Shown here: positions 26,443-37,400 of the stretch, in pieces | Layout: every line of letters starts with the position of its first letter | How positions within the stretch are numbered: position 1 is the stretch's first letter | Source: Xanthocytophaga flava | GTDB taxonomy: Bacteria; Bacteroidota; Bacteroidia; Cytophagales; 172606-1 | Reading direction: 5' to 3' | Length of the DNA stretch: 64,000 nucleotides | NCBI GenBank assembly: GCA_030068525.1 | Contig: JASJOS010000019.1 | Span: forward strand, 150,442 to 214,441 | Translations under genes and position numbers: made by a program | Notes under the pieces: generated by a model | Seen by the model: the letters and a program-made list of their open reading frames with translations, nothing else | What the model was told of the DNA's origin: nothing | Database searches by the model: none

Positions 26443-26485
26443 GTAAAGTTATAAGAGAATGGTAACCATTCCCTTATAACTTTAC
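26443..26485 (+). terminator. Hairpin between btuB and the adenosyltransferase gene
   Basis: GTAAAGTTATAAGAGAATGG pairs with CCATTCCCTTATAACTTTAC, 19 of 20 bases, around a TAA loop. It lies eight bases past the btuB stop and 20 bases before the next start. The T tract after it is weak, so it may only partly uncouple the two genes. Confidence 0.6.
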
Positions 26486-26504
26486 TATTAAATTTCACAA
26501 AACC

Positions 26505-27083
26505 ATGAAAATATATACCCGTAAAGGAGACAAAGGTACTACAGGACTTTTCGGAGGCAAACGTGTTGACAAAGACGATGTCCGAGTTGAATGTATCGGT
26601 ACACTGGATGAAGTTAATTCAACCATTGGCTTACTACGTGTCAAACTAGGTACTGAACATGAATGGCAGGCTAATTTACACAAAATTCAGAAAGATATGA
26701 TGGATATGATGTCACATCTGGCCCGACCTTCGGATACCAAAAAAGTAAACACGAATCCTATGCCTGAAGATGGCGCGGAGTTTTGTGAGAACTGGATTGA
26801 TGAATTAGAATCAAAGATGACCTCTCCGTCGGACTATTTTTTACTACCAGGTGGTAATGAGATCTCCGCTTTGTGTCATATGGTTCGTACTCAGATGCGT
26901 CGTGGAGAACGTAGCCTCACATCATTAATTAAAACAGATGAGGTACATGAGGCAATACCTGCCTATATCAATCGACTATCTGACTTGTTTTTTACATTAG
27001 CCAGAGCAGAAATGGACAAAGCAGGAGTAGCAGAAGAAAAATGGCAATTATTCCTATACAAACGATTTAAAGATAAAGCCTAA
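26505..27083 (+). CDS. pduO: PduO-type cob(I)alamin adenosyltransferase
   Basis: The enzyme transfers the adenosyl group of ATP to cob(I)alamin, making the coenzyme adenosylcobalamin. The 192-residue protein has the PduO-type ATP-binding N-terminus (IYTRKGDKGTTGLFGG) and the conserved helical-bundle segments ECIGTLDEVNSTIGLLR and CHMVRTQMRRGERSL, where the arginine-rich helix lines the active site. It is unlike the CobA/CobO type, which is a P-loop protein. Its place at the end of the uptake locus means imported B12 is converted at once to the form that binds the riboswitches. A btuB-proximal hairpin may lower its read-through. Confidence 0.93.
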   Translation: MKIYTRKGDKGTTGLFGGKRVDKDDVRVECIGTLDEVNSTIGLLRVKLGTEHEWQANLHKIQKDMMDMMSHLARPSDTKKVNTNPMPEDGAEFCENWIDELESKMTSPSDYFLLPGGNEISALCHMVRTQMRRGERSLTSLIKTDEVHEAIPAYINRLSDLFFTLARAEMDKAGVAEEKWQLFLYKRFKDKA

Positions 27084-27600
27084 TGATCAGGAAATATCCA
27101 ACAAGAATATATTTCTGTAAGACACCTTTTATTCGGAACAATTCTCCAAATTGGACAGACCTCAGTATATCTTTTGGAATTTCTTTCTTTTTATTGTTTT
27201 TTTCTCTTTTTGAAAAGAGAAAAAAACAATACTTTTGTACCCATCTTTGTATCCAATAAACTCTCGTATCAGGTAACATATTAAGCAGTTATACACTTCT
27301 AATCCTTCTTCGATATACTTATATCAAATAAGCGTAAACATACTTGCATTATCAGGAGAATCCAATTCTCTGAATCTATCTGACATTTTCACTAAACTGT
27401 TGCATTTTTATGCAGTGGATATTCCTGTATAGTATGTATGAATTCACTTCATTTATATAAGATAATGCGCACTTTACTAGTAAGTTATAGTGAAAAAATA
27501 TAGTTGAATCCGAACTTTATTTCGGATAAATTTAAGACCCCGTTATTTAGTAAATCTAATCATACTCAACATCACACAAACAAAACAATGGTTTAATCCT
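27084..27600. other. Intergenic region with an unusual palindrome
   Basis: About 515 A+T-rich bases without a credible open reading frame. It holds a perfect 19-bp palindrome at 27192-27231, a TACTTTTG box at 27230-27237 matching the phylum's -7 promoter consensus, and a small hairpin ATCCGAA/TTCGGAT near 27508-27528. An untranslated leader or a small RNA is possible, but I cannot show either. Confidence 0.45.
27192..27231. repeat. Perfect 19-bp inverted repeat with overlapping -7 box
   Basis: Left arm 27192-27210 (TATTGTTTTTTTCTCTTTT) and right arm 27213-27231 are exact complements around a 2-base spacer. The right end merges into TACTTTTG (27230-27237). A TTTG at 27209-27212 sits 17 bases upstream of that box, two short of the usual -33/-7 spacing. 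The A/T-homopolymer composition also fits a two-way terminator. Confidence 0.55.
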
Positions 27601-28008
27601 ATGACTAAGCAACTGAGTAGACAGTTAATTACATTGGAGCAGTGGCAGGATATTTTTCCTACACAATGGCGCAGAATCCAACATCGTAAATTGGATCATA
27701 TGTGTCAAACGGTTGAAAATTTCTACAAGCAGACTCTCGATATAAGACTGCTGTTTGATAAAGATGGTCAATCCACCTTTTTCCGAAACGTATACTATCA
27801 GGACGCATCTATAAAGGTAGGAGATATTACTCTACGTTTGGAAGCAAGATCAGGCGGCTATCAATTAGGAAAAGATCCTGTTAGAAAGCTATCTGATTTT
27901 ATTCAGGCTCTTACTGCTCAAACTGGAAATACACTTCAGTGGCAGGATGAAGTATGGGATGTGCTGGAAAAACGTAAAAGTCGTATTGAACAGGCATCAT
28001 CCAAATAA
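27601..28008 (+). CDS. Hypothetical protein
   Basis: I do not recognise this 135-residue soluble protein. There is no signal peptide or membrane helix. It reads as a small alpha/beta protein: an N-terminal helix rich in Gln and Trp (LEQWQDIFPTQWRRIQHRK), a strand-like centre (DIRLLFDKDGQSTFFRN, IKVGDITLRLEARSGGY) and a charged helical C-terminus. It stands alone, preceded by about 500 bases of untranslated DNA and followed by a 23-bp hairpin. Codon use looks like that of neighbouring genes, which supports its being real. Confidence 0.7.
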   Translation: MTKQLSRQLITLEQWQDIFPTQWRRIQHRKLDHMCQTVENFYKQTLDIRLLFDKDGQSTFFRNVYYQDASIKVGDITLRLEARSGGYQLGKDPVRKLSDFIQALTAQTGNTLQWQDEVWDVLEKRKSRIEQASSK

Positions 28009-28126
28009 AATTATTCTCTATCAAAAATCGGATCAAGGTTGCTTATACAATCTGTTGTTTGACATTTTAATTTGTAAATGATTCATTATACAATAACAAT
28101 GTAAAGGATCTGCTTTAAAAAGGATT

Positions 28127-28188
28127 AAAAGTATAGAAAATAAGCCTTGTCCGGTGAATGCCAGGCAAGGCTTATTTTCTATACTTTT
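28127..28188. terminator. Long perfect hairpin, probable terminator
   Basis: A perfect 23-bp stem (left 28127-28149, right 28166-28188; core AGAAAATAAGCCTTG) closes a 16-base loop and has A and T tracts outside. It lies about 120 bases after the hypothetical gene and 150 before the next kinase gene. It would end transcription from the left. Confidence 0.75.
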
Positions 28189-28338
28189 TTTCTTTACTTT
28201 ACAAAAGTATCTGAGAAACAAAGCCACAATCAGTAACTGTTTTGTTATTTTCCCATCAGGTTTCATCAATCAGACACGGAGAATCACAAAGACATACAGA
28301 CAAACCAATTCTATATTGTTTACCTTATCCTTTTTATA

Positions 28339-30456
28339 ATGGAGGCACCTGTGCATTTCTCCAAAAAAATAACACTATTTGTTAAAATACTGGCAAGTAT
28401 TACCATTGTGCTTGCTATTCTTGGTCTCATAGGGTGGTTATTTAATTACTTACCCCTACGTACTTTCTTGATCAGCAATGCTGTAATGAAAGTTAATACA
28501 GCAATTCTACTCATTTTAGCAGCAGGTAATCTTATTCAGATGGCAAGCAAAAAGCCTTATTTCTGGCTAGTGCTTCTTTTGTCTGGAATCATTGTACTGA
28601 TTAGCCTTGCTATTATGCTTGAACACTGGCACATTCTTTCATTAAATCTGGATGAGTTACTGGGAGCTGATTCCAAAATAGGTAACTCCTCACCAGGCAG
28701 AATATCTATTGCAGGTGCCATCTGTTTTTTCTGTATTGGGATAGCCTTTCCCTGTTTTATTTACAAAAGATATAGTGCAGGTCACATACTCGCCATTATT
28801 GTATTTTTGACTGGCTACCTGATTTTTCTGGGGCATTTGTTTCAGATCAATGACTATTACGATTTCAAAAGTTATTCGGCTATGTCTGTACATAGCAGTT
28901 TTGCATTTCTGTGTATAGCACAAGGGCTCCTCCTTTTATATCCTCAACATGGGATTGTATCTATCGTTACTGGTCCTTATCTGGGCAATCTGATGGCACG
29001 ATATGTATTTGGTATTGCGATGCTGGGAGTTCCACCCATTATTGTGCTCTATCTTTATGGACTCAATCAGAACATATACACTCCTGCAATGGGAGCGTTG
29101 TTTATCCTGATATTCTTTTTTACTACTATTTTCCTAATCTATCATTTTATTTTTTCCAAGGTAAACCGCTTGGATCAGGAACTTCATAAAAGATACGAAC
29201 AGTTGTTGTTGGGAGAAGAACTAAGTCAGGTTGGTAGTTATGAAACTGAGTATAAAAATTTTACTTTTCGGGGCACTCCACAACTTTACCGCATCTTTGG
29301 CTGGCCAATCGAACTGGCCTACACTGACAGTTCTCTGGATCTCCTGTATAACATTATTCATCCTGATGATGTAGAGCGTGTTAGAGTAATTGTGGACAAG
29401 GCACTCAAAGACATTGCCCCCTATAGCATAAACTACAGAGTGATTCTTCCGGATGGACAACTAAAATATATTTATATCAAGGCGCGTGTATATAAAAATC
29501 AGGATGGAATTCTATGTGCAAAAGGTACTGCGATGGATGTAACAGTGACCAAACAACAGGAAGCTCAATTACAGGAACTCAACCGTGAGCTAACCTTGCG
29601 AAATAAAGCAATACAATCTACCAATGAAGAATTACAGGTAATGAGTGAGGAGCTAAGTTTGAGTAATGGAGCCTTACGGGTAAGCAATGAAGAACTAACA
29701 GCATTAAAAGCAGATCTTGAGTTTAAAGTTTCTGAACGAACAGCACATCTGGAAAGAACACTTTCTGAACTGAAACAAAGAAATGAGGAGTTGGATCAGT
29801 ATGTATATAAAGTATCACATGATATCCGCTCTCCGGTAGCTTCTATTGCAGGTCTCCTTAGTCTGATAGATGTTGAATCTGATCTGGAAAAAAAACACCA
29901 GTATATTAAACTCATAGGTAATCGGGTTGACAGGCTTGAAGAATTCATCAACTCAATTCTGAACCATTCCCGTAGTTTGTTTAATGCACTGGAGTATAAA
30001 CCCGTTTCCCTAAACAAAACAATTCAGCAATGTCTGCATGAACTGGAATATTATCCTGGCTTTGACCAGGTTCAGGTTGTCATTGATATGCCAGTATCAG
30101 ACATCATTCAAAGCGATGAACTTCAATTATTAATTATATTTAAAAACTTATTATCCAATGCAATCAAATACCACAATCCCCGTACTGAAAGCAAAGTATG
30201 GATATGTGTGAGTTATACAGATGAGTATACAAATATTCAGATCCAGGACAATGGAATAGGCATTGCGCCAGAATATCTGGGAAAAATATTTCACATGTTT
30301 TTTCGTGCTACCCAACGGGCAGATGGGTCAGGGTTGGGCCTTTATATCGTGCGGCAGGCAGTGGATAGACTTCATGGAAAGATTACAGTACAGAGTGAAG
30401 AAGGCAATGGCACAAAGTTTACTATTGTCCTGCCAGTTGCTCATGCAAACTCCTGA
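28339..30456 (+). CDS. Membrane-bound PAS sensor histidine kinase
   Basis: The 705-residue kinase begins with about eight transmembrane helices (residues 10-275). Between them is a loop with NSSPGRISIAGAICFFCIG, a PGR-type pattern I associate from memory with an uncharacterised membrane sensor module. A single PAS/PAC domain follows at about 290-410 (GSYETEYKNFTFRG, GTAMDVTVTKQQ), then a coiled coil to about 475 with repeated ELS.SN/EEL units. HisKA has phospho-acceptor His494 (SHDIRSP). The HATPase domain has NLLSNAIKY, DNGIGIAPEYLGKIF and GSGLGLYIV. No response regulator is adjacent. Its catalytic core is close in sequence to the kinase at 8095-12021 (both SHD-RSP, LGLYIVR), suggesting a paralogous pair with different inputs. 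Confidence 0.9.
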   Translation: MEAPVHFSKKITLFVKILASITIVLAILGLIGWLFNYLPLRTFLISNAVMKVNTAILLILAAGNLIQMASKKPYFWLVLLLSGIIVLISLAIMLEHWHILSLNLDELLGADSKIGNSSPGRISIAGAICFFCIGIAFPCFIYKRYSAGHILAIIVFLTGYLIFLGHLFQINDYYDFKSYSAMSVHSSFAFLCIAQGLLLLYPQHGIVSIVTGPYLGNLMARYVFGIAMLGVPPIIVLYLYGLNQNIYTPAMGALFILIFFFTTIFLIYHFIFSKVNRLDQELHKRYEQLLLGEELSQVGSYETEYKNFTFRGTPQLYRIFGWPIELAYTDSSLDLLYNIIHPDDVERVRVIVDKALKDIAPYSINYRVILPDGQLKYIYIKARVYKNQDGILCAKGTAMDVTVTKQQEAQLQELNRELTLRNKAIQSTNEELQVMSEELSLSNGALRVSNEELTALKADLEFKVSERTAHLERTLSELKQRNEELDQYVYKVSHDIRSPVASIAGLLSLIDVESDLEKKHQYIKLIGNRVDRLEEFINSILNHSRSLFNALEYKPVSLNKTIQQCLHELEYYPGFDQVQVVIDMPVSDIIQSDELQLLIIFKNLLSNAIKYHNPRTESKVWICVSYTDEYTNIQIQDNGIGIAPEYLGKIFHMFFRATQRADGSGLGLYIVRQAVDRLHGKITVQSEEGNGTKFTIVLPVAHANS

Positions 30457-30521
30457 GAGGAGATAGCGGTACCAGAATCTACCTATAAATCGAGGAAATT
30501 ACCTACTAATTATATTTTTTC

Positions 30522-31899
<1,378 letters not shown>

Positions 31900-31908
31900 T
31901 TTAGTATT

Positions 31909-31944
31909 ACTGGCTACAAGTTGAAAAACCTGTAGCCAGTATTT
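31909..31944 (+). terminator. Hairpin after eno
   Basis: ACTGGCTACA (31909-31918) pairs exactly with TGTAGCCAGT (31931-31940) around a 12-base loop, followed by ATTTCT. It lies ten bases after the eno stop and 35 bases before the next start, so it may attenuate rather than stop read-through. Confidence 0.6.
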
Positions 31945-31975
31945 CTCAGAGCTTTGTGTTGTAGATTATTGTTCT

Positions 31976-32272
31976 ATGCCTGTTAAACTCCCCCCCTTTA
32001 CCCGCAACTTTTATTTTGCTACCACTGCGGTTTTCCTTGTATGGATGCTGTTATTTGATACCAATGATATGATCTCTCAGTTTAAACTCTGGAAACAAAC
32101 AGTTGAACTGGAAGAACAAAAAAAGCACTACGTAAAAGAAGTATTAAAAGTGAAGAAGGAACGGGAAGAATTGATGGGAAGTCCCCAACTACTTGAAAAA
32201 TTTGCCCGTGAGCGTTACCTGATGAAAAAGAACACAGAAGATGTATTTGTGATTGTAGAAGAAGAGGAATAA
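31976..32272 (+). CDS. FtsB/DivIC-like septum formation initiator protein
   Basis: The 98-residue protein has a short cytoplasmic tail, one membrane helix at about residues 11-27 (FYFATTAVFLVWMLLFD) and a periplasmic coiled coil (WKQTVELEEQKKHYVKEVLK). It ends with the region typical of this family (ARERYLMKKNTEDVFVI). This is the DivIC/FtsB layout; such proteins bridge early and late divisome components with FtsL and FtsQ. The location just after eno matches the arrangement in many bacteria, where ftsB follows eno. I leave the symbol blank because FtsB and DivIC cannot be told apart here. Confidence 0.88.
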   Translation: MPVKLPPFTRNFYFATTAVFLVWMLLFDTNDMISQFKLWKQTVELEEQKKHYVKEVLKVKKEREELMGSPQLLEKFARERYLMKKNTEDVFVIVEEEE

Positions 32273-32285
32273 TTCCATCTCATCT

Positions 32286-32329
32286 ACTTACCTGTAAATG
32301 TTATAACGTATATATGTATACAGGTAAGT
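32286..32329 (+). repeat. Hairpin after the FtsB/DivIC-like gene
   Basis: ACTTACCTGTA (32286-32296) is exactly complementary to TACAGGTAAGT (32319-32329) with a 22-base loop. It begins 14 bases after the stop codon. No T tract follows, so a 3'-end structure is more likely than a strong terminator. Confidence 0.45.
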
Positions 32330-32404
32330 GATAAGACAAAGAAATCCCACTACCTCATATTTTCAGAGGTTTTTCTTTTAACCAAGACCTGAAATTTAAT
32401 GTCC

Positions 32405-32611
32405 TTATCGGGCTACCGTGTTGTCCGCATTCTCCAAGCTTACATTCTTAAGCCACGCCGGAGGGGGCACATTACGGTTTGTTGACTTTTGGAGAGACTG
32501 TCTTTTATCGGATTTAACAGATTGATCCTTGACTGATCTTCCGATCAATAATAAAGTAAAAAGTAAAAAAATACCTGATAAGAAGAACAGATTTGTATTT
32601 TTTCTTTCCAT
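32405..32611 (-). CDS. Small single-pass membrane protein
   Basis: From the ATG at 32609-32611 this encodes 68 residues: MERKNTNLFF, a hydrophobic helix (FFLSGIFLLFTLLLIG, about 9-24), then a charged Lys/Ser-rich stretch and a Pro-rich end (NVPPPAWLKNVSLENADN). The frame can be extended 14 residues upstream, but the helix then sits less naturally near the N-terminus. I know no family. The membrane-anchor-plus-tail design and the opposite orientation to all neighbours suggest an independent gene, but with no homologue in mind it could be spurious. Confidence 0.45.
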   Translation of the reverse strand: MERKNTNLFFLSGIFLLFTLLLIGRSVKDQSVKSDKRQSLQKSTNRNVPPPAWLKNVSLENADNTVAR

Positions 32612-32803
32612 AATGGTTTCTAAAATCATACATTTGCTTGAAATGTGGCGCAAGGTAAGTAGAAATACTGAAAAAAAGATTGCAAATCAACAAAAAACTG
32701 TCTCTGATAATATATTTAGTTATTAAATAATTATTAGCAAGTTTATAGTGAAACAGGTGGAAAACCAGCTATATCCCTTGTCTCATCCAGCGATGTTTTA
32801 TTC

Positions 32804-33301
32804 ATGGTAAAAATATTATTTGTTTGTCTGGGAAATATATGCCGTTCTCCTCTTGCAGAAGGCATCTTTAACCATCTTGTTGTAAAAAAAGGTCTGCAGA
32901 ACGTTCTCATTAGTCGTTCAGCGGGTACTGCCGATTATCATATTGGCGAACCTGCCGATCGTCGTACGATTAAAGTAGCCCGCAAACATGGTATTGAGAT
33001 CCATCACGAAGGAAGTCAACTCAGCGAGAATGACTTTCAGGAATATGACTACATTGTCGCAATGGATCACTCAAACTACTTAAATATTACACGACATCCA
33101 GGCTATATTTCTAGTCGGGCAGTAGTAGTAATGATGCGTAATTTTGATACAGCGGCCTCTGATCTCAACGTTCCAGACCCTTACTTTGGTAGTATGGATG
33201 GCTTTGAACGGGTGTATCATATGCTAATGAAGGCCAATGAAGGTTTTATTGAGTTTCTGACTGAAAAACATCATCTCAATAAAACATCAGGAGAACAATA
33301 G
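32804..33301 (+). CDS. Low-molecular-weight protein-tyrosine-phosphatase family protein
   Basis: The 165-residue cytoplasmic protein has the LMW-PTP active-site loop VCLGNICRSPLAEG, with nucleophile Cys8 and Arg14, and the general-acid Asp125 in NVPDPYFG. Known members dephosphorylate phosphotyrosine, and human LMW-PTP-A was also shown to be a ribulosamine-5-phosphatase acting on glycated proteins. The next gene, 39 bases downstream on the same strand, encodes a fructosamine-kinase-family protein, so a role in protein deglycation is a good inference. A function in exopolysaccharide signalling (Wzb-like) is less likely because no polysaccharide genes are near. Confidence 0.92.
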   Translation: MVKILFVCLGNICRSPLAEGIFNHLVVKKGLQNVLISRSAGTADYHIGEPADRRTIKVARKHGIEIHHEGSQLSENDFQEYDYIVAMDHSNYLNITRHPGYISSRAVVVMMRNFDTAASDLNVPDPYFGSMDGFERVYHMLMKANEGFIEFLTEKHHLNKTSGEQ

Positions 33302-33340
33302 CTTTCTTATTATCATCTTCAGCTAAACATATTCTGACTT

Positions 33341-34228
33341 ATGGATTTTCGTGGTTTACATGAAGAATATGTTCAGTTTCTGGAGACAATATTCTTTACA
33401 ACCCTTGGCAAGGAAGTATCCATACTGGATTATCATTTTCTCTCTGGTGGATGTATCAATCAAACAATACAGGCAACTACCAGTGCCGGGACTTTTTTTG
33501 TTAAGTGGAATGAAAGCATGGAGGAGGATTTTTTTGCCTGTGAAGCAAAAGGGTTAACTCTATTAAAAGAAGCCGGAGAAATATCTGTTCCGGAAGTGAT
33601 AGGATATGGTCAAAACGGACAGAAAACCTATCTGATACTGGAGTTTTTACCTTTCACGTACGCCAAAAGTAACTATTGGGCAGATCTTGGAACTTCTCTG
33701 GCCCGTTTGCACACACATTCTCAACCAGAATTCGGACTTTCCTACCCCAACTATATTGGGTCACTCCCACAAACGAATACTGCATTTACAAATGGAGTTG
33801 ATTTTTTTATAGAGTGTCGTTTAAAGCCACAAGTGGGCCTGGCAGTTTATAATCAACTTATGCCTCAGACACTCTATACTAAATTTCAACATCTTTACAC
33901 CCGATTAGCAGATATCTTTCCAAACGAAAAACCAGCTCTTCTCCACGGTGACCTCTGGCATGGAAATGTACTAATTGGTAAAGATGGTTATGCCAGCCTT
34001 ATAGATCCTGCAGTGTACTATGGTAACCGAGAAGCGGAAATAGCTTTTACCTATCTGTTTGGAGGTTTTGAGCCTGCTTTTTATGATGCATATACCCAAA
34101 CTACCCCATTAGAACCAGGCTTTGCGGAACGTAAAGCTATTTATAATCTGTATCCACTTTTGGTACATTTAAATTTGTTTGGCTCCGGCTATCTATCTGG
34201 AATAGAACAAACCTTACACCCCTTCTGA
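33341..34228 (+). CDS. Fructosamine/ribulosamine 3-kinase family protein
   Basis: Members phosphorylate the sugar of glycated lysines on carbon 3, which makes the adduct unstable and frees the amine. The 295-residue protein has the aminoglycoside-phosphotransferase-like kinase fold: FVKWNES with ATP-binding Lys55, hinge LILEFLP, catalytic loop LLHGDLWHGNVL with Asp204, and metal-binding SLIDPAVYYGNREAEIA. The HGDLW-GN and DPA--YG patterns are specific to this family rather than to antibiotic kinases. In bacteria the usual substrates are ribulosamines or erythrulosamines. It is probably co-transcribed with the LMW-PTP-like gene just upstream. Confidence 0.92.
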   Translation: MDFRGLHEEYVQFLETIFFTTLGKEVSILDYHFLSGGCINQTIQATTSAGTFFVKWNESMEEDFFACEAKGLTLLKEAGEISVPEVIGYGQNGQKTYLILEFLPFTYAKSNYWADLGTSLARLHTHSQPEFGLSYPNYIGSLPQTNTAFTNGVDFFIECRLKPQVGLAVYNQLMPQTLYTKFQHLYTRLADIFPNEKPALLHGDLWHGNVLIGKDGYASLIDPAVYYGNREAEIAFTYLFGGFEPAFYDAYTQTTPLEPGFAERKAIYNLYPLLVHLNLFGSGYLSGIEQTLHPF

Positions 34229-34452
34229 AAATCCTTTTCTGACAAAATAGTTGTATTCTAGTAGCTAAAATCACCACAAAACATACAATCTGAAGCTATT
34301 AGTTTCTATTATTACCCACACTAATTTCGTTTCAAGTGCAGATTGCAATATTCTGAGAACCAGCAAAAAATAATCGACGGTTTCTTCTTGCAAAACCTCT
34401 GTTTTTTTCTGTAACTTTTCCCGCTTTTTATTCTACACTCATTTTAACCACT

Positions 34453-37400
34453 ATGAAACAAAACATTGGTGCCCTCTGGATGTTGGGCGTCATTTTTCTG
34501 CTTATTTCCTGCAGGGGCAATAAAGTAGAAATTAACGGACGCAATTTTCAGGATGAGATTGCCCAGCAACAAAATCTCATATTTACTTTCTCTCACGATC
34601 TGGTAGGTGACACCCTGATAGATAAATGGGATACCACTCACTACATTGAATTTGAACCACAGGTGCGTGGTAAATTCAAATGGACCGCTCCCAATGAGTT
34701 GTCTTTCTCGCCTGATGCAGGCTTTGCTCCCAGCACTGACTATGAAGCCAAAGTGACTGATGATCTCACCAGTCATGTAAAAACACTGGACAAAGAGAAA
34801 CAGGAGAAGTTGTCTGTTGGTAGTATTGACCCCATTAAATTTCACACACCATATCTGAACTTGGCAGGAACAGATATGTACTGGGTGAAAAATAGTGAGG
34901 GAAATACAGAACTACGTTTTAATGTCAACTTCAACTATCGGGTCAACCCTATGCAATTAGGAAGCCTGTTAGCTATGAATATTGATGGCAAGAATGTTAC
35001 AGCGAAGGTTTTGAGCACTGAAATTGCCTCTGCCATCCCAGTAGCAGTAGTACAAGGCGGTGCAAACTTTGACAAGAAAGCCGTTCAGCTTACTATCCGG
35101 GAAGGCTTAAAATGTGCAGAGAGTGCCTATGCAACACCCAAACCACTGGAATTCAAAACAGAAGCACCAGACAAAAGCGATTTTCAGGTAGTACAGGTAC
35201 TCAACGAATATGAATATGAAAAAGGTGTGATTCGGGTGTATACCAACCAAACTGTAGAAGAGGGAGATATTCAGCGGCACCTTACTCTTTCTCCATCTGC
35301 CAGCTTTACTATTGAAAAACAGGATTATGGCTTTGATATCAAAGGTAATTTTAAAGAGGGAAATTATGATTTAATTATTTCTAAACGGCTCAGAGGTATT
35401 TTCGGAGGTGCACTCAAAGAAGATTTCACTCAGGTAGTTGTGTTTGGAGAGATGAAACCAACCATTGCCTTTACACATAAGAAATCCATTTATCTATCCA
35501 GTAAAGGGAGTAAAAACATAGGGGTACGTATTATCAATGTGCCAAAGATTGAGGTTAAGATCTTTAAGGTATATGAAAATAATATCAATGCCTTCTTCAA
35601 CCAGAATAGCTATGATTATTCCTATGAATATGAGTCAGACTATGGCCCTTCGTATTATTTTGATGAATATGGCAGTCCATATGGAGACATTGTCTATGAG
35701 AAGAAGATCCTGACTAATACACTACCTAAGGGCAATGGCGTCCACTTATTAAATCTGGACTTTGCCCAGTTTGATGATTTTAAGGGTATCTATATTGTGA
35801 AAGTGCGTTCAGATGATGAACAATACCTGCAAGCCACGCAATTGGTCTCTATTTCAGATATTGGTTTTATGGTAAAGGAAACGTCTGACGAAGTGTATGT
35901 ATTTGCCAATTCGATTCTTTCAGCACAGCCTATGACAGGAGTTAAGGTGAATCTGGTAAGTACTAATAACCAGGTACTGGCAACAGGGGAAACAGATGGA
36001 GATGGAGTAGCCAAGTTTGCAGACATCCGGAAAAAGTTTCCCAAATTCAGTATTGGGATGATTACGGGTACTGTCGATAAAGATTTCAATTATTTACTCT
36101 TTAGTCAGACTTCTGTAGGAACTTCCCGTTATGAAGTAGGGGGTATTCATGAAAATCTATCAGGCTATCAGGCTTTTATTTATGGTGATCGGAATATATA
36201 TCGCCCAGGAGAAACGATCAATCTAAATACCGTAATTCGGGATGGTAAATGGAAGAGTGCAGGTAACATTCCTGTTAAAGTCCGGATTGTCCTTCCTAAT
36301 GGCAAAGAATATATTACCCAGAAAGGCACACTTAATGATCAGGGGGCATTCTTAACATCTGTAAAACTTCCGGTTAGCGCCATTACCGGAACCTACAATG
36401 CTGAGGTGTATACATCCAATGATGTATTGCTTACGAGCCGTTCCATGAGTATCGAAGAATTTATACCTGATCGCATCAAGGTAACAGTTAAGACCAGCAA
36501 GCCTTTTGTAAAGTCAGGAGATGAGCTTATGGCAACAGCTACAGCCGTAAATCTGTTTGGTCCTCCGGCAGCTAACCGCTCCTATGAGATGGCCTTTAAC
36601 CTGACAAAGAAATACTTCTCTGCTAAAGAATATCCAGACTATATATTCTCTCCCGCCAGTGAAAAACCTTTCCGTTTTGAACAGGATGTACGCCAGGGTA
36701 CTACCAATGACGAAGGTATTGCAGAAGAATCTTTCACTATACCAGCAGATTTTCAGGATATAGGTGTATTGGAAGGAAGCATATTTACCACTGTATTTGA
36801 TGAAACCGGACGACCTGTAAACCGTGTCAGCCGCTTTGATGCCTATACTCAGGATGTGTTCTATGGCATGAAACTGGCGGATTCGTATGTCAATACAAAA
36901 GAACCCGTACAACTACCATTAATTGCTGTAAACAAAGATGGTAAAGCATTGCAGGGTGTAAAAGCACATTTGCAGGTAGTAAAGTTAAACTGGCAAACTG
37001 TATTACAAAAAAATGATTATGGACAGCTAAGTTATGTATCTCAGAAGAAAGAACAAGTACTGATAGACCGTTCTATCACGATCAATGGTACAAGCACCAA
37101 CTTTAGCTTTGTGCCAAGCGTCTCCGGAGAATACGAAGTTCGTCTAATGCGTCCAGGTGCAGAAAACTATATTTCTGCAGAACTATACGCCTATGGATGG
37201 GGTATGACAGCTAATACTTCATTTGAAGTAAATCGTGAAGGACAAATTACCATTGAGACAAACAAAACAGCTTATCAGGTGGGAGAAACAGCCGAAGTGT
37301 TGATGAAAACACCATTCCCTGGCCGGATATTAGTGAGTGTAGAACGTAATCGCGTATTTGAATACTATTACGTCAATACAGACAAACGGTCGGCGAAAAT

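Noticed and set aside
28033..28339. Short frames on both strands around the long hairpin at 28127
   Set aside because: They are created by the inverted repeat and its flanks and show no protein-like composition or start context.
34444..34845. 133-codon minus-strand frame at the start of the alpha-2-macroglobulin gene
   Set aside because: The plus-strand gene has an unmistakable lipoprotein signal in this interval; the reverse frame shows no features.
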